A program made the translations under genes and the position numbers. Source: Flammeovirgaceae bacterium (GTDB taxonomy: Bacteria; Bacteroidota; Bacteroidia; Cytophagales; Cyclobacteriaceae). Taken from it: a DNA stretch of 64,000 bases. The DNA is taken from positions 154,499 to 218,498 of the forward strand of contig JAHEKQ010000001.1 of the NCBI GenBank assembly GCA_024638265.1, written 5' to 3'. Position 1 is the first letter of the stretch. Each line of letters begins with the position of its first letter. Positions 16,600 to 24,040 of the stretch are shown in pieces. The notes beneath the pieces are model-generated. The model was given only the letters and a program-made list of their open reading frames with translations. It did no database searches and was not told the origin of the DNA.

Positions 16600-17343
16600 T
16601 TACAAATCCTCGCGAAGTTTTCTTCTCAGCTCAAAGTGCTGACCGAGGTATACTTTTCTGACCAATGGATCTTCTGCGAGTTCTTCGGCAGTACCTGATT
16701 TAAGCAGTTTGCCTTCGAACATAAGGTAAGCACGATCGGTGATCGAAAGCGTTTCATTAACGTTATGATCGGTGATGAGGATGCCGATATCCTTTTTCAC
16801 CAGGCGAGCCACTATGGACTGGATTTCTTCAACGGCAATGGGATCCACCCCGGCAAAGGGTTCGTCGAGTAGAACAAAATGAGGATTTACAGCAAGCGCC
16901 CTGGCAATCTCCGTTCTTCGCCTTTCTCCTCCTGAAAGGACAATCCCCATATTTTTTCTCACATGAGTCAGGCTGAATTCCTCTAATAATTCTTCGGTGG
17001 TTTCTTTCTGTTCCTTCTTGGAAAGATTGCGCATTTCAAGCACTGCCTGGATATTTTCTTCTACCGTAAGCTTCCTGAATACGGATGGTTCCTGTGCCAG
17101 GTAGCCAATACCCTTTTTGGCGCGTCGGAACATAGGCAAGTCCGTGATTTCCTGGTCATCCAGAAATATATTTCCCTGGTTGGGTTTAATCAGTCCCACA
17201 ATCATATAAAAGGAGGTGGTTTTACCGGCACCATTGGGGCCGAGCAGACCTACGATCTCTCCCTGGTTCACTTCGATGGAAACATCATCCACCACCTTGC
17301 GCTTCTTATATACCTTTACCAGGTTTTCTGCCCTCAATTGCAT
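16600..17343 (-). CDS. lptB: LPS-export ABC transporter ATPase LptB
   Basis: 247 residues. ATPase of the LptB2FG extractor that pulls lipopolysaccharide from the inner membrane. Walker A is GPNGAGKTT (Lys41), the Q-loop is in [20 protein letters not shown], the signature is [15 protein letters not shown], Walker B is [13 protein letters not shown] and the H-loop is [27 protein letters not shown] and [17 protein letters not shown] are specific to LptB. No lptF, lptG, lptA or lptC is nearby. The gene overlaps the end of recJ by 10 nt and is followed by the GH3-type gene, so these are probably one transcription unit. Confidence 0.95.
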   Translation of the reverse strand: MQLRAENLVKVYKKRKVVDDVSIEVNQGEIVGLLGPNGAGKTTSFYMIVGLIKPNQGNIFLDDQEITDLPMFRRAKKGIGYLAQEPSVFRKLTVEENIQAVLEMRNLSKKEQKETTEELLEEFSLTHVRKNMGIVLSGGERRRTEIARALAVNPHFVLLDEPFAGVDPIAVEEIQSIVARLVKKDIGILITDHNVNETLSITDRAYLMFEGKLLKSGTAEELAEDPLVRKVYLGQHFELRRKLREDL

Positions 17344-19031
17344 TGTATATCCTTTATTCTCAGTTGAATGGTGGTCTCACCCCTATAGTAATTCTTTTCC
17401 ACACAATAAGCCATCCTGAATGTGTCACGCCCATTGATCTTGTCGGCATAATCTGCCATACCAAACCCTATAGCCTCGAATGTCTTCATGGCCCCCTTTT
17501 GTCCAGCTACAAATTTTATGTGTTTTTCCTTAAGTACATCCACCTTTCTTAAAAAATACACGTGATCCGAATAAAACACCGGGGCCTCATTTCCCGGTCC
17601 GAAGGGTTCCATTTGCTCAATCACATTCACAAAATTCATGCTGATTTTATCAAATGACAGACTGGTCGAAATAAACACTGGTGGTTTCAGTAATTCTTCC
17701 TCAATCGTTGAGGCCACGACCTGCTCAAACCGGTCAGTGAATTCTTGAAGCCTTTCGGGGTTCAGGGTTAAACCGGCGGCATAATCGTGGCCCCCGAACT
17801 TGGTTAACAGGTCACTGCATTGATTGATGGCATCATAAATGTTATACCCGGGAACTGACCGTGCAGACCCTGTAATATTTCCATTGGACCGGGTAAGCAC
17901 AATCGTGGGCTTGTGAAAATGTTCAATGCATCGAGAGGCTACAATCCCCAATACCCCCAAGTGCCAATCTTCCTTGAAAACCACACTGCTTTTCCGATCA
18001 GGCCAGGACCTGATTATTTCAAGCGCTTCCTTGGTGATACTGGTATCGAATGTCCTTCTCCTTGTATTATTCTCATTTACCTCTTCTGCAATTTTCCTCG
18101 CTGCGGGCAGATCAGGCGCCAGCAATAAATCTACTGCACCACGTGCGTGGGCCATTCTTCCCGCCGCATTTATCCTTGGAGCCAATCCGAACACAACGCC
18201 TGTAACGTCCAATTTGCCCTGGCTACTCAGGTCTATTAGTGCTTTCAGGCCCGGTAACGGATCGGTGTTCAATGCCTTCAGGCCATAGTAACACAATATC
18301 CTGTTCTCTCCGGTGATCGGTACTATATCAGCTGAAATGCTCACCGCAACAAGGTCCAGCCTTTTAAAAAGTATTGACTGTTCAAGGTCTCGCTTTTTAA
18401 ATAAACCCTGCATCAATTTGAATCCTACCCCGCAACCGCTGAGCTCCTTATAAGGGTAATTGCAATCTTCTCTTTTTGGGTCGAGTACTGCGACCGCATC
18501 GGGAAGTTCCGAGCCTGTGGTATGATGGTCACATATTATGAAGTCAATTCCCTTTTGCTTAGCCTTACTGACCAGTTTTCCCGCCTTTATTCCACAATCC
18601 AGGCTTATAATTAATGTCACATCATTTTCTTCCGCCCAAAGGATTCCCTGTTCTGAAATCCCATATCCTTCATCCGACCGGTCATTGATATAATAACTCA
18701 AGCGCTCCACTTTATCCCTGAGGATTCCCATGACCAGGGCCACTGATGTAGTTCCGTCCACATCGTAATCTCCATAGATCAGGATATGTTCCTTGTTCTC
18801 AATTGCCTTGTTGAGACGATCAACCGCCTCTTCCATATCCTTCATCAGGAAAGGGTCGTGTAAACGTGAAATATCGGGGCGGAAAAAATTCCTTGCACTC
18901 TCAAAGTCTGAAATGCCTCTTTGAATGAGTACGGATGCTATTGCCGGACTGATATTGAGTTTGCTGGAGAGAGCGTCCACCTCACTCTCTTTTGGTTGTT
19001 CCCCGATGATCCAGCGTTTTTCCATAGGCAT
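17334..19031 (-). CDS. recJ: Single-strand DNA exonuclease RecJ
   Basis: 565 residues. Cytoplasmic 5'-3' single-strand exonuclease for recombination and mismatch repair, of the DHH phosphoesterase superfamily. Motifs: [42 protein letters not shown] (the DHH), [21 protein letters not shown] and, in the DHHA1 part, [18 protein letters not shown] and [13 protein letters not shown]. The usual OB-like and C-terminal strands follow. ATGs at 19031 and 19025 are both possible starts. The 3' end overlaps lptB by 10 nt. Confidence 0.96.
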   Translation of the reverse strand: MPMEKRWIIGEQPKESEVDALSSKLNISPAIASVLIQRGISDFESARNFFRPDISRLHDPFLMKDMEEAVDRLNKAIENKEHILIYGDYDVDGTTSVALVMGILRDKVERLSYYINDRSDEGYGISEQGILWAEENDVTLIISLDCGIKAGKLVSKAKQKGIDFIICDHHTTGSELPDAVAVLDPKREDCNYPYKELSGCGVGFKLMQGLFKKRDLEQSILFKRLDLVAVSISADIVPITGENRILCYYGLKALNTDPLPGLKALIDLSSQGKLDVTGVVFGLAPRINAAGRMAHARGAVDLLLAPDLPAARKIAEEVNENNTRRRTFDTSITKEALEIIRSWPDRKSSVVFKEDWHLGVLGIVASRCIEHFHKPTIVLTRSNGNITGSARSVPGYNIYDAINQCSDLLTKFGGHDYAAGLTLNPERLQEFTDRFEQVVASTIEEELLKPPVFISTSLSFDKISMNFVNVIEQMEPFGPGNEAPVFYSDHVYFLRKVDVLKEKHIKFVAGQKGAMKTFEAIGFGMADYADKINGRDTFRMAYCVEKNYYRGETTIQLRIKDIQCN

Positions 19032-19087
19032 AAAAAAGAAGCAGCAACTGATGTTACTGCTTCTTCAAATGTAGGTAATTTTATTTT

Positions 19088-19729
19088 TTAGTCGTTCTGA
19101 ATAACTCCTTCGAGAACTTCTTTGATGTCTACCCTTGTACCGTCTTTGTAAGGAACAATCCAGGCATCTTTTACACCCATTTCACGAAGATACTTCTTAA
19201 AGGTGTCGGCCTCCCAGTAATCCCTGAATTGTCCGATGGTAAATTTCTGGGTTCCATCTTCATCAGTTTCACCGGCAAAATTCTCGTGGTTATCAAAGTA
19301 CTTTGAGAGATCCTTATTCCTGAACGCACCAATTTGAACACGGAATACAACACCGTCTACCATTTTGGTTCCGGATTCCATACCGGCGGGTTCTTGTGTT
19401 TGTTTGGCTTGCATTTCTGCAACCTTTGCCCTCTCCGCCTGCAGGTCTGATCGGAATTTCTGGATGCTCGCCTGTAGTTCAGAAATAGTCGCGTCTTTAT
19501 CGGCTACCCTGGACTCAAGGTTTTGAACCTCGGTTTTCAATTGGCTTACTTCTGCATTCAGCGAGCCATTGTCGTCCACCAACTGCTTTAGGGCAGCGGG
19601 ATTCTTCTTGTATTGTTTTGCCTTATTTTTCCACTCCTTTTTCTCTGCTTTATCTAATTGCGCATAGCTGGTGTTCGCAGCCAGGAGAAAAGCTGCCAGC
19701 AAAAAATAGAGAACATTTAGTTTTTTCAT
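19088..19729 (-). CDS. Exported coiled-coil protein with SPOR-like C-terminus
   Basis: 213 residues. Signal peptide (LYFLLAAFLLAANTSYA then QLD). Residues about 26-120 are charged and heptad-rich (coiled coil: EVSQLKTEVQNLESRVADKD and onwards). The C-terminal 85 residues, from FRVQIGAFRNKDLSKYF through FTIGQFRDYWEADTFKKYLREMGVKDAWIVPY, follow the SPOR pattern of two beta-alpha-beta units around a sheet, suggesting peptidoglycan contact in the periplasm. In related genomes such proteins carry the uninformative label Ezrin/radixin/moesin family. The gene stands 56 bp from recJ and 68 bp from fumC on the same strand. Confidence 0.72.
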   Translation of the reverse strand: MKKLNVLYFLLAAFLLAANTSYAQLDKAEKKEWKNKAKQYKKNPAALKQLVDDNGSLNAEVSQLKTEVQNLESRVADKDATISELQASIQKFRSDLQAERAKVAEMQAKQTQEPAGMESGTKMVDGVVFRVQIGAFRNKDLSKYFDNHENFAGETDEDGTQKFTIGQFRDYWEADTFKKYLREMGVKDAWIVPYKDGTRVDIKEVLEGVIQND

Positions 19730-19797
19730 GTCAGGTTAAAATGGTTTCATAATAAAAGTAACAAAATTTGTTGAAAACAGTAGAATCTACCTAAAAC

Positions 19798-21198
19798 TTA
19801 GCCTTTCATACTGCCGGTCATCTCTTCAGGCCGAACCCACTCATCAAATTCCTCGGGGGTCAGATAGCCAAGGTTTACCGCCTCTTCTTTGAGCGTCGTA
19901 CCATTGGCATGAGCTGTTTTGGCGATCTTGGCGGCTTTCTCATATCCAATTTTGGTATTCAGGGCCGTCACGAGCATCAGGGAATTATTTACCAGTTCTT
20001 TAATCCTCTTCTCATTGGCTTCGATTCCAACGGCACAATTGTCGTTGAAGGATACACAGGCATCCCCGATTAATTGAGCAGACTGCAGACAGTTGTAAGC
20101 CATCACCGGCTTGAAAACATTCAATTCGTAGTGGCCCTGGGTGCCCCCGACTGTTACAGCAACATCATTGCCCATGACCTGGGCACAAACCATGGTCATC
20201 GCCTCACATTGCGTGGGGTTCACTTTTCCGGGCATAATCGAAGACCCGGGTTCATTAGCGGGAATGATAATTTCCCCGATTCCCGACCTGGGCCCGCTCG
20301 ATAACATCCGGATGTCGTTGGCGATCTTATTCAATGAAACTGCCAATTGCTTAAGGGCGCCATGGGTTTCCACAAATGCATCATGCGCCGCCAGCGCTTC
20401 GAATTTGTTACTTGCACTCGTAAAAGGTAGTCCGGTAAAGTCGGCTATTTTTTCTGCCACAAGCTCTGCATAGCCTTCCGGCGTATTGATCCCGGTACCT
20501 ACCGCGGTGCCACCCAGGGCCAACTCAGACAAGTGATCCAGGGTATTCCCGAGAGCCTTCAATCCATGGTCGAGTTGTGAAACATAACCCGAAAATTCCT
20601 GCCCAAGTGTAAGCGGTGTTGCATCCATAAGGTGCGTACGGCCGATTTTGACAACATCCATGAATTGGGACGACTTTGACCTAAGGGTATCCCTGAGCTT
20701 TTCAACTCCCGGAATAGTCACCTCCACCACTTTCTTATAAAGGGCAATGTGCATCCCGGTTGGAAAAGTATCATTGGAGCTTTGCGATTTGTTCACATCG
20801 TCATTGGGATGGATGACCTTCTCATCATCCTCCAGGCTTCCGCCATTTATCACATGAGCGCGGTTTGCGACGACTTCATTGACGTTCATATTTGATTGTG
20901 TGCCACTTCCGGTTTGCCAGATAACCAATGGAAACTGCTCATCATGTTCCCCGGCCAAAATCTCGTCACAAACTTTCGAAATAAGGTCCCTCTTTTCCTC
21001 ACTCAATACTCCCAGCTGGCAGTTGGTGTGTGCCGCTGCTTTTTTCAGGTAGGCAAAGCCGTATACAATCTCCAGTGGCATGCTGGCAGCAGGGCCAATT
21101 TTAAAATTATTCCGGGAGCGTTCAGTCTGCGCCCCCCAGTATTTGTCAGCGGGCACTTGTACCTCGCCTATGGTGTCTTTTTCAATGCGATAGCTCAT
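19798..21198 (-). CDS. fumC: Class II fumarate hydratase
   Basis: 466 residues. TCA-cycle enzyme interconverting fumarate and malate, homotetrameric and iron-independent. Signatures: [48 protein letters not shown] and the catalytic loop [16 protein letters not shown] containing the active Ser. [14 protein letters not shown] separates it from argininosuccinate lyase and aspartase-like relatives, although aspartase shares parts of these motifs; [26 protein letters not shown] fits fumarase C. Upstream is a 210-bp divergent region with an imperfect inverted repeat. Confidence 0.94.
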   Translation of the reverse strand: MSYRIEKDTIGEVQVPADKYWGAQTERSRNNFKIGPAASMPLEIVYGFAYLKKAAAHTNCQLGVLSEEKRDLISKVCDEILAGEHDEQFPLVIWQTGSGTQSNMNVNEVVANRAHVINGGSLEDDEKVIHPNDDVNKSQSSNDTFPTGMHIALYKKVVEVTIPGVEKLRDTLRSKSSQFMDVVKIGRTHLMDATPLTLGQEFSGYVSQLDHGLKALGNTLDHLSELALGGTAVGTGINTPEGYAELVAEKIADFTGLPFTSASNKFEALAAHDAFVETHGALKQLAVSLNKIANDIRMLSSGPRSGIGEIIIPANEPGSSIMPGKVNPTQCEAMTMVCAQVMGNDVAVTVGGTQGHYELNVFKPVMAYNCLQSAQLIGDACVSFNDNCAVGIEANEKRIKELVNNSLMLVTALNTKIGYEKAAKIAKTAHANGTTLKEEAVNLGYLTPEEFDEWVRPEEMTGSMKG

Positions 21199-21229
21199 TG
21201 CTCTGTGATTTTGGGTAAAGTTAGTTCAA

Positions 21230-21296
21230 GGGAGACAAGGAGACAAGGGGACGAGGGGATGGACGCCTTGTTACCTCGTCTCCCCGTCTCCTCGTA
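21230..21296. repeat. Imperfect inverted repeat of GGAGACAAGG-type units
   Basis: The left half (from 21230) contains GGGAGACAAGGAGACAAGG and then GGGGACGAGGGG; the right half (21273-21296) reads CCTCGTCTCCCCGTCTCCTCG. They pair over about 22 bp with roughly five mismatches, giving a long hairpin around GATGGACGCCTTGTTA. Units of this type recur between genes in related bacteria (from memory). No adjacent T-run, so it is not a clear terminator. Confidence 0.55.
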
Positions 21297-21310
21297 ACCT
21301 AAAAAACCCC

Positions 21311-21345
21311 GTCGTTGACCGATACTCATCCGTCACTGACCGATA
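21311..21345 (+). promoter_or_regulatory. Candidate LytTR-type operator: two direct repeats with 21-bp period
   Basis: A 14-bp element GTCgtTGACCGATA (21311-21324) is repeated as GTCacTGACCGATA (21332-21345), 12 of 14 identical, start-to-start 21 bp, so both lie on the same helix face. LytTR regulators bind paired 9-bp direct repeats about two helical turns apart; ACCGATACT and ACCGATAGA fit most of that consensus. The repeats end 28 bp before an exact -7 box and the operon they precede encodes a LytS-type kinase. Confidence 0.5.
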
Positions 21346-21373
21346 GACTATGCCCCGGAGGTCACAGGAGCCG

Positions 21374-21381
21374 TACATTTG
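21374..21381 (+). promoter_or_regulatory. -7 box without a -33 element, LiaF/LytS operon
   Basis: TACATTTG is an exact TAnnTTTG match, 27 nt before the first ATG at 21409. The expected -33 TTG is missing (the region reads GCCCCGGAGGTCACAGG), as would suit an activator-dependent promoter. Confidence 0.5.
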
Positions 21382-21408
21382 AATAGACATTACAACTAAT
21401 CTAAAATT

Positions 21409-21780
21409 ATGGCAGCTTCAGACAGAAAATCCGTATTAGCAGTAATCCTGATCGTGGTCGGGTCCATACTGCTACTGGATAAGCTTAACTTCTTCTTTAT
21501 CCCCTGGTACTTCTTTACCTGGCAATTTCTATTGATAGGAATCGGTTTCCTCATCATTATAACCCAGGAAAAGTGGGAAGGGGGATTAGTGTTAATTACT
21601 ATCGGTACAGCATTTCTGTTACCAAGAATATTCGATATCAGTATGCGGGATGTATTCAATTATTGGCCGGTTATCCTCATACTCATTGGTGTGGTGACGT
21701 TAGTCCGACACCTTGATGGAGATAGCAATCGGCGGCAAATTAACGGTTCTAATACCGGTGAAACCAAAAAAGACTCATAA
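21409..21780 (+). CDS. LiaF-like small membrane protein (DUF5668-type)
   Basis: 123 residues with four hydrophobic segments (about 8-26, 36-53, 57-73 and 80-97), a repeated pattern in which LAVILIVVGSILLLDKLNFF and WPVILILIGVVTLV are the typical helices of LiaI/LiaF transmembrane domains. The hydrophilic tail (RHLDGDSNRRQ onward) is short, so the beta-solenoid sensor part found in the next gene is absent. First gene of an operon with a larger LiaF-like protein and a LytS-type kinase. In Firmicutes, LiaF tunes a sensor kinase reacting to envelope stress; a comparable role here is inference. Confidence 0.75.
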   Translation: MAASDRKSVLAVILIVVGSILLLDKLNFFFIPWYFFTWQFLLIGIGFLIIITQEKWEGGLVLITIGTAFLLPRIFDISMRDVFNYWPVILILIGVVTLVRHLDGDSNRRQINGSNTGETKKDS

Positions 21781-21782
21781 TC

Positions 21783-22472
21783 ATGGCATCTACAAACAGC
21801 AGAAAAATAGGCTTCGCCCTCTTGATGATTTTCCTGGGCGCATTGTTCCTCTTCGATAACCTGGATCTATACGATTTACATATCCCTTATTATTTCACTA
21901 AGTGGTATACCTTCTTATTTCTAGTCGGGCTCTTCCTGCTCCTCGTGAGGGAAAAGTCAGGCCCTGGAATCACATTATTGATTATAGGTGCAGTATTCTT
22001 TACTGCAGATGTGATCGATGTAAGGATCTGGTCCTTATGGCCGGTAGCGTTGATTGCCGTAGGTATCGCTATACTTTTCAGGCGAAGGAATGTGCCTGAT
22101 ACACCCAATACAGGAGCGCATCCCATGGACACTATTGATGAAGTCGCCATTTTTGGTGGAGTAGAAAGAACCGTTCATTCCCAAAAGTTCAAAGGTGGAA
22201 AGCTAAGCGCCATATTTGGCGGTGTGGAAGTTGACCTTTCAAAAGCGAAATTAGAACCGGGAGACCACGTAATTGACCTTTTTGTCCTTTTTGGTGGTGG
22301 AACGATTTATGTCAACCCCGAAATGAATGTGGAAGTAAGAGTAACCTCTATTTTTGGCGGGTACTCCGATGAGAGGGGTGGTATCAACCTCGAGGATGAG
22401 GGAAGTAAACTCATCATTACCGGAACCGTCCTCTTTGGAGGGGGTGAAGTGAAACTGAGAGCCAGGAGTTGA
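21783..22472 (+). CDS. LiaF-like protein: membrane domain plus beta-solenoid C-terminal domain
   Basis: 229 residues, starting two bases after the preceding stop. Four transmembrane segments (to about residue 100, ending WSLWPVALIAVGIAILFRRR) are followed by a C-terminal domain of repeated strands: AIFGGVERTVHS, AIFGGVEVDLSKA, LFGGGTIYVNP, SIFGGYSDERGG and LFGGGEVKLRA. This FGG ladder is the signature of the LiaF C-terminal (cell-wall-active antibiotic response) domain. The C-terminal domain probably lies in the cytoplasm or at the membrane surface and may touch the LytS-type kinase encoded directly downstream (4-nt TTGA overlap). Confidence 0.83.
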   Translation: MASTNSRKIGFALLMIFLGALFLFDNLDLYDLHIPYYFTKWYTFLFLVGLFLLLVREKSGPGITLLIIGAVFFTADVIDVRIWSLWPVALIAVGIAILFRRRNVPDTPNTGAHPMDTIDEVAIFGGVERTVHSQKFKGGKLSAIFGGVEVDLSKAKLEPGDHVIDLFVLFGGGTIYVNPEMNVEVRVTSIFGGYSDERGGINLEDEGSKLIITGTVLFGGGEVKLRARS

Positions 22473-23494
22473 AAGGCCAAAAACTAACATATTACCTAAT
22501 TATATCATTAAGCTTAACCGCGGTATACACTGCCGCGGTTTTGTTCTATTATGATGTTCCAGCCAACCCGGGGATATACGATGCCCTGATTTTCTGTAGC
22601 ATATTAATTGCCCTCGGATTTTCAGCTTGGTTTGCAATCAGATATATGGATCTCGGGATCAAGAACCTGCCCGAATTAAGTATTGCCCATATTGCCCTTG
22701 GTGCCTTGCTGACCTATTCCAGTATTTACCTGTCCGCAAGAACAGAGAGAATGCTACTCGAGGACATAACTCAACTACCAGCGGGTCTGCTACAAGGAAA
22801 GATATTTACATGCATCCTGATGTACATCCTGATGGTAATGGTCTTTTACTTCACCCGGTATCGCGAATTCCTGGATGAAAGAGAGAAAAGAGAAGTGGAG
22901 TTGAAAAGCCTGCTCAACGAAGCGGAACTCAACCTCTTAAAAACGCAACTCAATCCGCACTTCATCTTTAATAGCCTCAATTCGATTAGTTCCCTTACTA
23001 TAACTGACCCGGACCGGGCCAGGAATATGGTGGTCAAATTATCAGATTTTCTTCGCTATTCTCTGGGGAAAGGAAAGGAAGAGAAAGTATATCTCGACGA
23101 AGAAATTCAAAACGTCTCGTTGTTTCTCGATATTGAGAAAACCCGATTCGGGGACAGGCTAAACCTTGAAATGACCATTGATGATGCTGCACGCCAGGTG
23201 GAAGTTCCTATTCTCATCCTGCAACCCCTGATCGAAAATGCGGTGAAGTATTCGGTTTATGACTCAATAGAAGGGGCTACCATTTACCTCAAAGCGTATA
23301 AAAAAGGTACACAACTCCACATTGAAATTTCCAATCCGTACGATCCCCGGGATATTCCCGACAAGGGAAAAGGAATTGGATTAAATAACGTGCGGCAGCG
23401 ACTGGATATCATCTATGGCCCCCTGGCAGACATAAATGTACTCCGATCAAAGGACAGATTCAGCTGTAAACTGGTTCTTCCCGTTTCAGGTTAA
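22469..23494 (+). CDS. LytS/YehU-type sensor histidine kinase
   Basis: 341 residues starting at a TTG that overlaps the preceding stop (TTGA); no other start keeps the first membrane helix. Four transmembrane segments occupy about residues 5-135, then a short coiled coil (DEREKREVELKSLLNEAELNLL) leads into the His_kinase domain with LNPHFIFNSLNSI and the phosphorylated His164. The ATPase part shows LILQPLIENAVKYSVYD (N box) and GIGLNNVRQRL (G box). Such kinases normally pair with a LytTR response regulator, but none is encoded next to it. With the two LiaF-like proteins it probably forms an envelope-stress sensing unit (inference). Confidence 0.88.
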   Translation: MKGQKLTYYLIISLSLTAVYTAAVLFYYDVPANPGIYDALIFCSILIALGFSAWFAIRYMDLGIKNLPELSIAHIALGALLTYSSIYLSARTERMLLEDITQLPAGLLQGKIFTCILMYILMVMVFYFTRYREFLDEREKREVELKSLLNEAELNLLKTQLNPHFIFNSLNSISSLTITDPDRARNMVVKLSDFLRYSLGKGKEEKVYLDEEIQNVSLFLDIEKTRFGDRLNLEMTIDDAARQVEVPILILQPLIENAVKYSVYDSIEGATIYLKAYKKGTQLHIEISNPYDPRDIPDKGKGIGLNNVRQRLDIIYGPLADINVLRSKDRFSCKLVLPVSG

Positions 23495-23648
23495 CTGGTC
23501 CCCCTCACCCGCATTTTAAAGAAAAGACCCCCTAGATATTACGTAGGCAAATCCTCCTAATTAAAAATTTTACTTTATATTGTCCTTCCGGTGAAACCTA
23601 AATTTTTTGAATGGGTTACCAATCAATTGGTAAAGAAATATAGATGTA

Positions 23649-23918
23649 ATGGAAAAACTGGAATCTAGCAACTACAGGGGAATCGACTACATTCGGTTGA
23701 GTGACCTCCCTGATAATCAGTACCTTTCATTTATGGAATGGGTTGGCAAAGAGAGTATTATCACGATACAAGTCAATGGAAATGCGCTTAAGAATTGCGT
23801 GCAGTACTCAGATTATTGCTATTGGTTTGACAAGGTATTCAGTGAGTCAGAAAATGCCAAGACCACTGATAATTCAGCCCGAAAGGGCAAATCTTTCGGA
23901 CTGGCATTCGACAATTAA
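23649..23918 (+). CDS. Small conserved-looking cytoplasmic protein of unknown function
   Basis: 89 residues, ATG at 23649. No signal peptide or membrane segment. Composition is mixed, with several aromatic residues and two Cys (NCVQYSDYCYWFDKVF), and a low-complexity, charged tail (SENAKTTDNSARKGK). I do not recognise a family. It is flanked by a 154-bp gap to the kinase gene, a good terminator seven bases after its stop, and coding-like base composition. It is probably a real gene because the terminator is placed for it, but no function can be given. Confidence 0.55.
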   Translation: MEKLESSNYRGIDYIRLSDLPDNQYLSFMEWVGKESIITIQVNGNALKNCVQYSDYCYWFDKVFSESENAKTTDNSARKGKSFGLAFDN

Positions 23919-23924
23919 TCATCT

Positions 23925-23946
23925 ACCCGGTCTGTACCGGGTTTTA
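23925..23946 (+). terminator. Rho-independent terminator
   Basis: Perfect 7-bp stem ACCCGGT / ACCGGGT around loop CTGT, followed by TTTATT, seven bases after the stop of the 89-residue gene. Confidence 0.8.
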
Positions 23947-23957
23947 TTATATCCTCT

Positions 23958-23977
23958 TTTTTAGTCTAGTCTAAAAA
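23958..23977. promoter_or_regulatory. DtxR/MntR-like palindrome before the TonB receptor gene
   Basis: Inverted repeat TTTTTAG-TCTAGT-CTAAAAA, perfect in its 7-bp arms. It resembles metal-repressor boxes of the DtxR/MntR family (TTTAGGCTAGCCTAAA type). A further TTAGTCT half site at 23988-23994 lies between the -33 and -7 boxes, so a bound repressor would cover the promoter. Confidence 0.5.
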
Positions 23978-23982
23978 TTAAA

Positions 23983-24014
23983 TTTGATTAGTCTTAAATT
24001 AAATTTTAATTTTG
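23983..24014 (+). promoter_or_regulatory. Bacteroidetes promoter of the TonB receptor gene
   Basis: TTTG at 23983-23986, 20-bp spacer, TAATTTTG at 24007-24014: both boxes match the -33/-7 consensus exactly. The ATG follows 26 nt after the -7 box. Confidence 0.7.
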
Positions 24015-24040
24015 CTAACAAATAATTTCAATTGGGCAAA

